From positions 74,557,387-74,621,386 of the forward strand of contig CM057225.1 in the NCBI GenBank assembly GCA_029891385.1: a DNA stretch of 64,000 nucleotides, in the 5' to 3' direction. The notes below the pieces were generated by a model. It was given only the letters and a program-made list of their open reading frames with translations, had not been told where the DNA came from and ran no database searches. This DNA comes from Erythroxylum novogranatense (lineage: Eukaryota; Streptophyta; Magnoliopsida; Malpighiales; Erythroxylaceae). Shown piece by piece: positions 36,277 to 47,330 of the stretch (within the stretch, counting starts at the first letter, position 1; the number at the start of each line of letters is the position of its first letter). A program made the position numbers and the translations under genes.

Positions 36277-39200
36277 TGTAACATCCCATTACCTACGGAA
36301 AGGGTAGAACAGGAAATATAAGTGAACAGTGAGAGTTTAGAAATGAAATTGCAGGCTCATGCATAATGTGTCATACACATACATGTGAATAGTGACATTT
36401 TTACACATGAAAATAATTGTACATGCATTCATTGACATTCTGGGTATAATTGTGAATAAATGTGATTGTTATTGCGAATTTTGTTTTGTTGGTATTTGAA
36501 AATTTATTTGGAGAGTGAAATTGTTGTTTTAGAATTTTTAGAAAATTTTTGAAAATTTTTCTGAAATTTTTGGGAGTAAATTTTGGACTAGGAAAAATGT
36601 CGAGTGGCAAACCAAATGATAAATGGCAGTAGAATTTATTGTCAAATCGCATTGGAATTTTGGATCCATGACCATAGGATTTATTGACAAGTGTCATTGA
36701 AAATTTGGGAGACAATTGGAGAAAAATTGGAGACAAATAAATTAGTTATTATAGTGGACCAATTGGAGCAATGAGAAAGTGACATGTGGCAAGTGACATG
36801 TGTCACTTGCCACACCATTTGTTTAATCCACGAAATTCTTAAGTGAAAGACCAATACTTATGGTCTTTCACTTGTTAATTACGTGCCCCACTCCTCCATC
36901 TTCTTCTTCTTCCTTTCTTCATCTTCATCATTGCTTCTCTTTCTCACTCACGACCCTTCACTCTCACCCTCATCTTATTGAGCTTTTCACTTTGCTTCTT
37001 CAAGAATTATTTTCCTCTTCATTTCTTACTAAACACCCAACCCTACCACCCTCAAATGATGATGCACGTGTATGAGAGGGAGCTAGGGTTAAGTGAGATC
37101 TTAAAGAGTTTGAAGGATGGAAGCTAAACCAAGTAAGTATCTTGCCAAATTATCATGGGTTTTGGTTAAATGAAGCTATTGTGATGATATTTAGAGGTTA
37201 AATTGCATGAGATGGGATTTTGGGTATGTAGGTGTCGTGTATAGTGAAGTGGGGTGTAAAAATTTGTGTTATTGATGGGTGATGATTTATAGATATAGTA
37301 GAGAGGTTGAATGACTATGATAAAGAGTTATGTATGTGTTATGGGTGATGAAAAATAATTGTGTACATGTCTTGTTGTTGAATATGTAGAATGAGTACTG
37401 ATTCATGTAATGGTCTAGAGTTGTTGAGGTTGATTGATCTTCAAAGTGAGTTTTAGATGAGTGTGGAAAATTGGTTATTAATGGGTAGGGTTATATGCTT
37501 TGTTTTTGGTTAAGGATCATCATTAGATCATAACTTGTTGTGATTGATGTATTGAGTTGATTTGGATAGAGATTGATGAGGAAATAAAATGGGAGAAATA
37601 AGCTAAGTATAAGATGAGTTAGAGGTAAATTGTTGGAAGTTGGAAAAAAAACTGGAAAATTGGTAGCATAATTTTTTTTTACTGATATAGCTTTGTATTA
37701 GCCATAACTTGCATTATAGTTATCCAATTTGTTTGATTCTTGTTTTTGCTTAAACTAGAGGTATATGGCTATCTTTTAATATGAAGACATTGATTATATA
37801 TTGTGCTTCTAAGAGTCTCAAATTTTGATGTGATAATGAGAACTGAATGTGGCAAAATTTTGGATGAATGTATACATTTGTGTTGTGTATTGGGTGATTA
37901 TGAGCACATAGGAAAGATGAATTGAGGTAAGGAGGTTTTTGATCTAAGCTTGAAGTATACATGAGGTAGTCATCAACTTGAGATGTTGGATTTTGAATAT
38001 GAAGTGTTTAATATTTATGAATAAGATAGGCTTTGAAAAAAAGAATAGGAATGTCTAAATGATGAGATGTAGTTGAGTATGTTGAATGAAATGGGTTAGA
38101 ATTCGAGAGTTTAATGAAATCTAATTGGTATGTGAGTTGATATGAAGTGGTTTTATGCTAAAAAAAGGTGAATTTGAGAAGTGTATGGGGGTATATGAGG
38201 TTAGAATGAGTGTAGGAACCTTGGAAGAGGCTTTGGAGGGAGTTTTGGGAGACAGATGTCTGTTAAACGGACATTAGGTCCGTTTAACGGACCTTCTAGG
38301 GTCTAAAAGGACCCCCAGGCCAGTGTATGTCCGTTAAACGGATATGGAAGTCCGTTCAACGGACCTTCTCGGATGAATTGGTGCACTTTATCCCGACCAT
38401 GTCCATTAAATGGACATGCATGTCCGTTTCACGGACATCCACTATACAGTTATAGTTAATTGCGTGTTTGGCACCATTAGAGGCCGAATCTCGATTTGAG
38501 GTCTGCATGAAAGTTGTAGATCTCGAAGTCCTGTTTCAAATAGTCTAAAAACGAAAGGAATCCAAAATTTTTAGAAAGAGTTATGAACATCGCGCCAACA
38601 TAGGTTCAATTTGAGTGAGGTCATAAACTTGGTTGCTTCTTTTGACCATAACTCCTTCTCTAGACCTCCAAATGACTTGGTTCTTAAAGCAATAGGTTCC
38701 TAACACATTTTCATATGTTTCCATGAAAATTTTTATTAATTGATGTTGAATTGAAAGAGATTGATCAAAGGAAAGTGTGGGAGTCTGTTGAGGCAGTGTA
38801 AGTGGGATTAGTTTTACTGAGCATACTTCAATGTTTTACTTATAATTGCATCTATAGGGTTCCAAATGAAGTGATTTTTAAATTGGAGTAACCTAGAGAT
38901 ATGGGTCTACAAATGGTCTCAAGAAGTCAAATTCTGATTCAGTGTCTAAAATATTGAATTTCTATATTGAAGATGGATATAGTACACTGTTTCGGATAAG
39001 AGCAGTCTAAAAGTGATTGAGGCATATCTTCCAAAGTACTGATCCGAATTGAGTAATTTTAGTGTCCATAGAAACATAAGACATAGAGGAACATTTTTCT
39101 CAAAAAGAGTATGATTAAATCATATCAGTTTTGCTTTCTAATTTGATGTGAAAGATAGACCCAAAAATATGATTTTGAAATTTCTGAAGTGAATCAATGA

Positions 39201-40590
39201 GAAAGAAATGGAGATTTTAATGGGTTTAGTGAGGCATAAACCTAAGTATAATTTATACTTAGTCGAGTTTTCATATAAGAATGACTTTGAGATGTATTAG
39301 AGGGAAGATACCCGGGATTGTCATGAATATGCATTGTCATACACATGTGTGCATTATATGAATGGTTATAATTGTGCAAGTATTAATGTATGTGCATTGT
39401 ATGTACGACATAATGTCAATGTGCAGGATACGCGCCCATATTAAGGAGTTTCTAGATCTTGGAAGAAATTGCTAAATTAGAGCGTACTGTGAGTAGACCT
39501 AGATGGTCTTATTTCATTATTTAAATTTGTGTATGAATTGACTATTGATTGATTTTCTGAATGTGATTGATTATGTTGGTTGCCGGACAAAAAGTCCGAA
39601 GATGTGATTTTTGAATAGGGTATTGAAGTGTTACTTGTATGTGAATGAGTTGAACTAAGTGTACTTAATGTGATTGTTAATGTGATCTGAATGCACATTT
39701 GCATATGACTGAAAGTATGATTTCTAAACTTTAATGTTGAATGCCGGACTAAGGTCCGATGACATGGAAAAATGATTGAATGTGTTTATGCAAATGTGAG
39801 TGATGCATTCCATACCATGAATGCATGAAATATAATGGTAGTTATGACCAGAGTAGCCAACGATTAGTGCTTAAAGCTCAACGTGTGAAAATAAGCTTCG
39901 AGCTCAAAAGTGAATCAGAGCCTCAGGCTCAACGTTTAATGAGCCCTATATGGGACAGTTATTAATGAGTCCTACAAGGGACAGTTTAGGCACTCGGTCA
40001 CAACAAAATAACAAATAAAAAATGAGTCTCATGTGCATTGCATCTACATAAAATAAGGGATTATATTGTATTGAACGAGAAGTGCAAAATGTGTAATGTT
40101 GTGATATGTATTATATGATTGGGTAAGCCATCGATGATGGTCACTCACTGAGTTTGCAAAACTCACCCAAAATTTGCAATTATTTTTCAAGACTCAGAAG
40201 AATATCCCGTTAGGCAACGGGCGTATAGCATCTGTTGATGAGTGAGAGATGAGGTCAGGATCAGTTGCGTCTGCATTCAGTATTTTAGCATTTTGTGTAA
40301 ATTTGTATTCTGCAATTTCTGAAAAATAGCGTTTTGTAATTACAGTGGGCCCCAAATGGGCTATTGAAATTCTATTGATTGTAGTGTGTGATTGAAGATG
40401 TTCTGAATGAAAATGGGCCACTCAAATTGATTTCTAATTTTGGCATATTATAATTGTGATCATAGTTTTTTAAAAAAAATTATACTGAGTTTTGACTAAG
40501 TGAGTGCAGTAGCATGCCACCCTCGCGGAGCACAGACTCGGATATCACCATCGATGTCGGGTTCGGGTCTTACGGGAGTGGGGTGTTATA
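36277..40590 (+). repeat. 3' LTR of element C (4314 bp)
   Basis: Starts TGTAACATCCC and ends GGGTGTTATA (CA changed to TA), followed by TCAAA. It is closely similar to the 5' LTR throughout. Exon-like block 39427-39488, hairpin 40150-40164. Confidence 0.93.
38258..38436 (+). repeat. Palindrome cassette, full form (three doublets)
   Basis: Doublets at 38258-38292, 38329-38364 and 38401-38436, separated by GGTCTAAAAGGACCCCC-like and GGATGAATTGGTGCAC linkers. Layout equals that of LTR D at 18585-18761. Confidence 0.9.
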
Positions 40591-40595
40591 TCAAA
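40591..40595. repeat. Target-site duplication of element C, right (TCAAA)
   Basis: Exact partner of 28442-28446. Confidence 0.95.
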
Positions 40596-40906
40596 AACTT
40601 TACTTAACACAACTCATACTAGGATCACCTTTTCTACTTCATTTACTCCTCTTTTTCACCTTCATTTCAAATCAATATCTTCCATAAAGAAATTATAGTC
40701 CATGATTAATCATGAACACTAATAACAAAGCATACATTTATATACATATTCTTCATCAACTTACTACACAAATTCAACTTCACTTTCACCTAATTCTTCC
40801 CATTTCATAGTCTCTCATCTACCAAAAACACCAAAACAAAACATGAATCTATCCACACTTCTCATTTACTGCTTCTAATCTTCAAAGAAAAATTCGAGGT
40901 CTAACA
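40596..40906 (-). repeat. 5' LTR of element B, remaining part
   Basis: Continues 17528-17808 of the sister LTR (AACTTTACTTAACACAACTC.. against AACTTTCCTAAGACATCTC..). It ends GAGGTCTAACA, the TG end of the LTR on the minus strand. Confidence 0.85.
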
Positions 40907-40989
40907 AAATGTGCTTCCTAACTTCTCAATAACTCTTACATATACATTATAGGGTCCTAATCCTTCACATGAGATAACGAGATGTTACA
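40907..40989 (-). repeat. First ~80 bp of the older C-like LTR
   Basis: On the minus strand it starts TGTAACATCTCGTTATCTC at 40989 and leads to GAAGTTAGGAAGCACATT, matching the first ~80 bp of LTR C and joining to 15009. The first 5 bp (40907-40911) are the right TSD of element B. Confidence 0.7.
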
Positions 40990-41486
40990 TTTGTTCCACT
41001 GCCACTTAGACACTTCATTTAAGGGAATTTGTCTGAATTTGATCTTCCTGGGAGTCGTGTGGTGAGACTACCTAACCGGTACCAATTGGGATTTATTCAT
41101 TTTTGGCTATTTCTTTGACAATATTTTCCCATGTGGGACTAAAGCTGTTTTCCAGAAAAAAAAATTACACCCAAGTCCATAGAACCACAAATGAAATTGA
41201 AATGAAGATTTTAAGCTTCCATCTCTACGTGGGAAATTAATCACCACTCACCAAGTTGAATAGGTTGTAAACTATAAGGCCAGTTAATATGTCTAATGTA
41301 AATAGTCATGGGGAATATGTAAATATAGCTAATTTTTACTCTAAGAACTTTTCAAACCCTAGCCCTCAAGTAATTACCAGCTAAGTTATATGTTTCGATT
41401 CCATATAAATATATACCAAAAGTAGCTTAGTGATTGAATCACAAAAAGGGATTAATCAATTTCTCTTTTGTTTTATCCGTTTGACT
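40990..41486. other. Unassigned AT-rich DNA
   Basis: No credible gene, RNA or repeat end. It may be the target DNA outside the whole B/C cluster. Confidence 0.4.
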
Positions 41487-41491
41487 ATAAT
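41487..41491. repeat. Target-site duplication of TRIM, left (ATAAT)
   Basis: Repeated exactly at 41962-41966. Confidence 0.9.
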
Positions 41492-41961
41492 TGTTAGAGT
41501 ATCCCATATTGACTAAACATGAAAATGTTAAAAAGTTTATAAGTGATAAGGGTCAACTATCCAAATAACCAGTTCTAGTTTTTTTTGACAATGGTTAACC
41601 CAAACTCAATTATTGTTAGTGGACTCTACACTCTATCGATATTAAAAAATCTAATATGGTATCAGAGCATGTTTGCTATAGATTATTAATTTCTCGGTTA
41701 TTCGTATGGATGTCTAGTCCCAATGGCCTAGTTTGGTTGTCACTGCATTTATTTCATGTAACAACTGGATGTCCAGTCTCAGTTGCACTTGAGGGAGAGT
41801 ATTAGAATATCCCATATTGATTAAATATGAAAATATTAAAGGGTTTATAATTGGTAAGAGTCAACTATCCAAATGATTAGGTATAATCATTTTGACAATG
41901 ATTGATCCAAGCTCAATTATTATTAGTGATCTCTACACTGCTCATATCAAAAAATTTAATA
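41492..41961 (+). mobile_element. Complete TRIM (terminal-repeat retrotransposon in miniature), 470 bp
   Basis: Two direct LTRs, 41492-41656 (165 bp, TGTTAGAGTATCCCATATTG..) and 41800-41961 (162 bp, TATTAGAATATCCCATATTG..), flank a 143-bp interior. The interior begins with a perfect iMet primer site TGGTATCAGAGC (41657-41668) and ends with a polypurine tract CTTGAGGGAGAG (41788-41799). It is flanked by ATAAT duplications. There is no coding capacity, so it must have been moved by enzymes of another element. Both LTR ends read TA instead of CA, and the second LTR starts TA instead of TG. Confidence 0.95.
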
Positions 41962-41966
41962 ATAAT

Positions 41967-42600
41967 TGTAAAAAGTCAGTAACATGTTAGTCTTTGAAAT
42001 CTATTTAATTTATCATTTATTTAAAATTGTAAAATTAATTAACTTTCAAAATATTTATTCTGAAAAAAATTATAATTAAATTTAAACAAAATTTAATATA
42101 TAAACACTTAACAAACAAGTCAACAAGTCACCTATGACCTTGCAGTCACAGTAACCTTACCAATTACTGAGTTCAAATAAGTCAGTTACTGAAAAAGAAA
42201 AAGAAACTCAAATTACACGAAAAGGAGTCTGAATCGTCTGTCTAACGTTATCCTGTCTTATTCTGTTTATAGGTAAAACGGTGTTATTTTTGTTAAAAAT
42301 TTAAACACTGTGCAGTCCTCTTTTAAAGTCACTGTAAAGGTATCTTTCAAAGCCAAGCTGCCGATTTTTGTTTCAACTTCTACTATTCCACTGATACATT
42401 ATTTATTTATGTAATGTATTTAGTAAATTATTTATTTATTTATTTTTATTTATGTACATAATTAATTATTTGTCTTTATTCTAAAACGCCTTAATTTTTA
42501 TTTGTTTGTTTAATTCTTTTTATCTTGATGATGAGTATAAACATATATTTTTATCCTTATTATTATTAAGAATAAAATTAATAATAATAAGGAATTTAAT
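41967..42600. other. Unassigned AT-rich DNA
   Basis: Low complexity increases to the right (TTATTTAT runs at 42400-42470). No gene seen. Confidence 0.4.
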
Positions 42601-42885
42601 AATATTATTTAATATAATTAATAAAATTAAATAATAATAAAAATAATAATAAGTAAAATATTTATAATTATTTGAATTTAAAACAATTAAATTAATAAGA
42701 ATAATTAAAGAAACATAATAATTATTAATAATATAATTTATAATAATAATAATAAGGAATACAAAATTAGCAATAATAATAATTATTCTAAAATAATTTA
42801 TAAAATAACAAATTATAAAAAATTTAATAATAATAATAATAATAATATTTATATTTCGTTAGTATTTTATCCATTTATGATTAAT

Positions 42886-42930
<45 letters not shown>

Positions 42931-43082
42931 TTAAATTTTTCTATTATTATAATAAATTTCCTTATTATTATTGTTTTTAAAATAAATTATAAAATAACAA
43001 ATTATAAGGAATTTAATAATAATAATAATAAGAATAAGAATATTTATATTTCATCAGTATATTTTATCCATTTATGATTAAT

Positions 43083-43121
<39 letters not shown>

Positions 43122-43230
43122 TTATCATCATCATCATCATTATTATTATTAAATTATTTCCATTATTATAATAAATTTCTTTATTGTTATTATTTTTAAA
43201 ATAATTTATAAAATAAAAATTGTAAGAAAT

Positions 43231-43279
<49 letters not shown>

Positions 43280-43322
43280 CAACAATAACAACAACAACAA
43301 CAACAACAAACAACAACAAAGA

Positions 43323-43373
<51 letters not shown>

Positions 43374-43380
43374 TTGTTAT
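42600..43380. repeat. ATT/TAA microsatellite field with ~190-220 bp tandem units
   Basis: Runs of (TAA)n and (ATT)n face each other and can form long hairpins. A larger unit repeats at 42787-42977, 42978-43197 and, partly, 43198-43380; each has TTTATAAAATAACAAATTATA, then (TAA)n. The first two also share TTTATATTTCRTYAGTATWTT, CCATTTATGATTAATATAA and (ATT)n. A (CAA)n run lies at 43277-43320. Confidence 0.85.
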
Positions 43381-43539
43381 TTATAAATTATAAAGCTACG
43401 TATGAACTTCATTTTGATTTGGAATTGAATGAAAAATTGAAGAAGTTTCCAATGTGTATAGTCATCTTGTAGTTGTACATTTCTTATTTTAAGTCTTCCA
43501 TAGGTGTATAAATTTTGTTTTGCCTTCAGGAGAAAAACT

Positions 43540-44012
43540 AGATTGATATAGGTAGAATTAGACAAAGTTGTCTTCTTAGAAGTTGTAGATTATCTTTATA
43601 GTTTTCCAATGATATATAGTATAAAACTTTTAGACATCAGAGTTGAGAAATATGATTATTAGAAGTTTGTGACACTGAATAGGATGGACTTTCGGGACAA
43701 CTGTATTGATTGGAAATTTTAACCCTTATAAAGGTAAAATTTGTTTGTGAGGTCTTCATAGAAGTTGTAGGTCTAGAAGTCCTCTTCAAAACAGTCTTTA
43801 AATGACCTTAATCCAATATTTGTAGTGAAAGTTATTTCCTTTTCACCAAAACAAGTCGGAGGAAGAAAGGAGAAAAGAGGAAAGTCGTGATCGCGACTTT
43901 GGGGAAATTTTGTGAAAATCGCGACAGCGACTTTTCACTGATCGCGACTCTGTAGCCCCCTTTGACGTGAACACCTCTCACTCTTTTGGGTATAACTTTT
44001 TCGTCCGACCTC
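43540..44012 (+). repeat. LTR fragment related to families D and E (family F)
   Basis: GAATTAGACAAAGTTGTCTTC.. aligns with 18240 of LTR D. The AAGTTGTAGGTCT block, a CG-rich palindrome cassette (43881-43950) and GGTATAACTTTTTCGTCCGA follow in the LTR order. It continues into the left arm of the inverted repeat. Confidence 0.6.
43881..43957 (+). repeat. GATCGCGACT palindrome cassette of family F
   Basis: AAAGTCGTGATCGCGACTTT (43881-43900) is a 20-bp palindrome with one mismatched pair. Further ATCGCGACAGCGACTTTT and ATCGCGACT units follow up to ~43950. It stands at the place held by other palindromes in families A, C, D and E. Confidence 0.6.
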
Positions 44013-44476
44013 CAAATGACCTTATTTTTAAAACATTGGATTTTTAACACATTCCTCTATCACTCCAGAAAAATTTATAGCTTTTGGTATTAAATTGAAA
44101 AATATTGATTGAATCAAAGTGAGAGGATCTGTTGGAAGAGTATGAGTTGGATATTTTTACTAAACATGCATTAGTATTTTGGTGATATCTTAATCTGTAG
44201 AGCTCCAATTACAATGATTTTACTCTTTAAATAAATTAGAGATATAGAGCTACAAATTATCTAAAGGAATCAAATTTTAATTCGATTTTCAAGACTTTCA
44301 ATTTTTAGATAAAAGTTGAGCATAATGTACTACTTCAATACAACAACAATCCAAAAGTTTTTAGGCCATAACTTTCAAATTTCTGAACTAAATTGAATTA
44401 TTTTAATGTCATTAGAAACTTAAGACAATGGAGAAAAAATTTCCTAAAGAATCCAAATTGAAATTTCGATTTGAGG
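44013..44476 (+). repeat. Inverted repeat, left arm (464 bp)
   Basis: Pairs imperfectly with 44561-45022 in inverse orientation (CAAATGAC at 44013 against the end at 45022; TTTGAGG at 44476 against CCTCAAA at 44561). It contains LTR U3-like sequence. Confidence 0.85.
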
Positions 44477-44560
44477 TTTCCCAAAATCTATCCTGAAGTT
44501 GAAGAAATGAGTTTGCCCATGTTTTTATGACTATGAATGTTGGGCTCCAGTTTTAGGCAA

Positions 44561-45022
44561 CCTCAAATTGGAATTTCAATTTGATTTCTTCTGGACATTT
44601 TTTGTCCATTGTTTTCAGTTTCTAATGACATCAAAATCATTCAATTTGGTTTAGAAATCTGAAAGTTATGGCCCAAACACTTTTGGACTATTGTTATACT
44701 GAAGCAGTACAGTATACTCAATTTCTATCCAGAAATTGAAAGTCTTAAAAACCAAATAAAAATTCGATTCCTTCGGATAATTTGTAGCTCTATATCTCTA
44801 GTTTATTACAAGAAAGAATCATTGCAATTGGAGCTCTACAGATTAAGATATCACTAAAATACTAATGTATGTTTATTAAAAATATCCAACTCATACTCTT
44901 CCAACCGATCTTTTCACTTTGATTCAATCAATATTTTGCAAATTAAACCAAAAGCTATAAATTTTTGTGGAGTGATAGAGGAATGTGTTAGAAATCCAAC
45001 GCTTCAAAAATCAAGTCATTTG
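44561..45022 (-). repeat. Inverted repeat, right arm (462 bp), cut by element E
   Basis: Mirror of 44013-44476 over an 84-bp spacer. Homology stops exactly at the TG of the E LTR, so E inserted in this arm and the rest should lie beyond the window. Confidence 0.85.
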
Positions 45023-45654
45023 TGTTGGGCCCCAAATTTTTCCTTAAATTTTTTTCTTTTTAGATGTTATTGATTTATGGCATAGTTTGATTGAATTGAA
45101 AGTATTAATGGAAAATTAAGATTTATTTGAGTATAGTATGGTGTAAGTGAAAATGAGTAAGTAAGAATGAATAAGGGCAAAATGGCCAAGTCTCTTAAGG
45201 TCTTAGAGTTATAAGGCATAATGGATGGGCATATTGGTCCTTACCCATTCATTAAGGGTTAAGTGTAGGAATTAGAAGAAGAAGAAACCCTTTCCTTGTT
45301 TGAGAGTGAGCATCGTGGAAGAGAGGAAGAAAAAGAGAAAAGGAGAGGAAAGTAGGACTTTGGTGATTCTTGAAGATTTTGAAGGAATTGAAGCATTAAC
45401 AAGTATGAGCTTATTTCTTCTTGTTTGGGTTAGATGAAACCCTAATATAGGTTAGATTGTGTAGGTTTTGGTTGTTTAGAGGTTTTCGGAAAAATGGTTA
45501 AATCTTTTAGGGTTGATGATCATGTTGTTGTTTTGAATGATTTTGAGGTTAGAAATGAAGTTTAGGAGGTGTTTTAACGTTTAGATGTGTTTATAATTGA
45601 AAGATGGGAGGATTATGGTTGAGAAAAGTTAAAAAAATTGAGTTTCGAAGCTTT

Positions 45655-45765
45655 CTCGTCGTCGCACGTCGCGACCTGCTGATGAGCACATCGCGGCGCG
45701 CGCGCTCGTCGCGACGCGCTCCATCTTCTCTTCGCGGCAAGCGGCCATTTTCCTGCGGCGACATG
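45655..45765 (+). repeat. CG-rich palindrome cassette 1 of LTR E
   Basis: GTCGCACGTCGCGACC, ATCGCGGCGCGCGCGC and TCGTCGCGACGCG follow each other in an otherwise AT-rich LTR, just before GTGCATAACTTTTGATGTAG. The 3' LTR copy is at 62655-62765, with several CG-to-TG or CG-to-CA differences. Confidence 0.8.
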
Positions 45766-46018
45766 CTTTCGTATTTTGTGCATAACTTTTGATGTAGATG
45801 TCCAAATGAGGTGATTCTTTTTGCGTTGTAAACTAGAGACATAAGGCTACAAATTTTGTGAAGAAATGAAGTTCTGATTCAGTCTTTAAGGATATTAAAT
45901 TTTTTATGGAAGTTGAGCATAGAATTTATGTTTCATAACAAGTTATAGTTTGAACTGTTATAGTACGACTTTCCGATTCCTACACCAAATTGATTGAAAT
46001 TTTGGTTGTTTGGTTAAG

Positions 46019-46096
46019 GAAATCAAGTGAGGCAAGAGGAGCAAGGGGAACGAGAGGAAAGGCATTCCTAAGCAAGTTTTAAGCAAGAATTCCAAG
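46019..46096 (+). other. Putative LTR exon 2 (E 5' LTR, 78 nt)
   Basis: Follows TTTGGTTAAG and ends TTCCAAG before GTGGGTTCAT. It is purine-rich, like the 76-nt blocks of A and D. The 3' LTR copy is 63020-63097. Confidence 0.5.
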
Positions 46097-46778
46097 GTGG
46101 GTTCATATTTATAATACAGCAAATAAGTCACTCATTGTTTTGTTTAATTCAAGAAAGATTTAATGCTTTAAATTGCATCATCAGTGTTGCTTTATGTGCT
46201 AATGTGAATTGATTATATGTTTTCCATATGATTTGCATTCATGATTAATGAAAAGGTTTCAAAATAGTTTTCTCATTTCAAGAATAGATGCTCATGAAAT
46301 CATGTTTTCCGAAATGTATGAAAAGCAAGTTTACAAACAAGTGCCCATTTGGCAATCAAGTTCACAAGACTTTGAACCATGCATGTTATGTGGGTTTTGT
46401 GGTAGTCCCAAGAACTGTCACGTGAACGTTGACCATGAAAAGGCTTCTCCCGCCTACCCGCTAGTGGCAAGGAGCTTCCCCCCAAGGACTTCTCAAGAAA
46501 CTACGTCTACACAGGACCATTTCGATGGGAATGTGTAGTACGTCATGAACCCGGACTAACCCAAACCATTGTGTTATGCTTATGTGCTTAAGTGTTCCTG
46601 ATCTGTTATTATGTTTTATGCATACATGCTTTGAATTCCACGCATGAATTGTTAAAGATCAAGCTTTTCAAGAAAATGACTTTTACATGCTCAAATACTA
46701 TGATTTCAAAGTGTACCACGGCAATGAGTTATCTTTTGAATCGTTTTGCTTATTTTTGTATTATAAATGTGTTCCCAC

Positions 46779-46816
46779 GAGCTTTATAGCTCACCCCCTT
46801 TACCCTCCCCATTCAG
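46779..46816 (+). promoter_or_regulatory. Conserved hairpin, pyrimidine tract and CAG acceptor (E 5' LTR)
   Basis: GAGCT-TTAT-AGCTC (46779-46792) is followed by ACCCCCTTTACCCTCCCCATTCAG. The copy in the 3' LTR is at 63780-63817. Confidence 0.55.
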
Positions 46817-47174
46817 GTGACGAGCAAGCGACCGAGTAAGTCAAGGGCTATGGCATCACTCCGACTTCTTATGTTTGCATATTTTTTTCAAGATGTATTT
46901 TTAGAAGACAAGGCTTTAGTTTCATTTGGAGTTTGATTAGTTCAAGGATGTTTTTGCATTTTTTACTCTTGAACTCAAAGTATGTATTTGGGTTTGAACT
47001 GTTATTAAAGCTTTGTAAAACTCATCTTTTGGATATTAATGAGATATGGATGTTTTTGTTCCAAGTCTTTCGCATTGAATCATTTAAAAGTTTGCTTGAG
47101 TTTATTTCGATGAGTTTTGGGATGGGTTGATTTATAAAAAATTGAGAAAAGTTTCAGGTTTATTCATGGTGGGC

Positions 47175-47330
47175 CGAAGGCATGCGGACGCCGCGACGAG
47201 GAATGCTTCGCTCATCGCCGCGAGAACCCTTTGTTCGCCGCGACGAGGGCCTTATTGCTCACCGCGGCGTGGCAAGCCGAGAGGGCTCGCCGCAGCGAGA
47301 CATCTCACGCCGCGGCGACTCCCCTTGTTT
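47175..47330 (+). repeat. CG-rich cassette 2 near the end of LTR E
   Basis: Units of the type CGCCGCGACGAGG / TCGCCGCGAGAAC / CACCGCGGCG repeat about seven times, some of them in inverse order. It lies 100 bp before the LTR end; the corresponding part of the 3' LTR is outside the window. Confidence 0.75.

Larger units (their letters stand above)
28447..40590 (+). mobile_element. Element C: Ty3/gypsy retrotransposon with 4.2-4.3 kb LTRs and decayed interior
   Basis: LTRs 28447-32695 and 36277-40590, primer site 32702-32713, polypurine tract 36263-36276, TSD TCAAA. The interior is 3.58 kb against the roughly 5 kb of a full gag-pol. It holds a zinc-knuckle remnant, an RNase H remnant and an integrase-tail remnant in the right order, but no clear reverse transcriptase. 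It is inserted in the 5' LTR of B. Confidence 0.93.
15010..40906 (-). mobile_element. Element B: decayed Ty3/gypsy retrotransposon carrying nested insertions
   Basis: Minus-strand element. 3' LTR 15010-17808, polypurine tract 17809-17827, interior 17828-25379, iMet-type primer site 25380-25391, 5' LTR 25396-28446 plus 40596-40906. Flanks AAACG/AAATG. A solo LTR (17948-22153) sits in its interior and element C (28447-40590) in its 5' LTR. The remaining interior is about 3.4 kb, too short for a full gag-pol, and it matches the interior of element C rather than E. No domain is intact. Confidence 0.85.

Noticed and set aside
46248..46538. 96-codon frame present in both E LTRs (also 63249-63539)
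   Set aside because: Conservation is explained by LTR identity. The region overlaps the shared CTTCTCCCG block, which is not kept as protein in other families.
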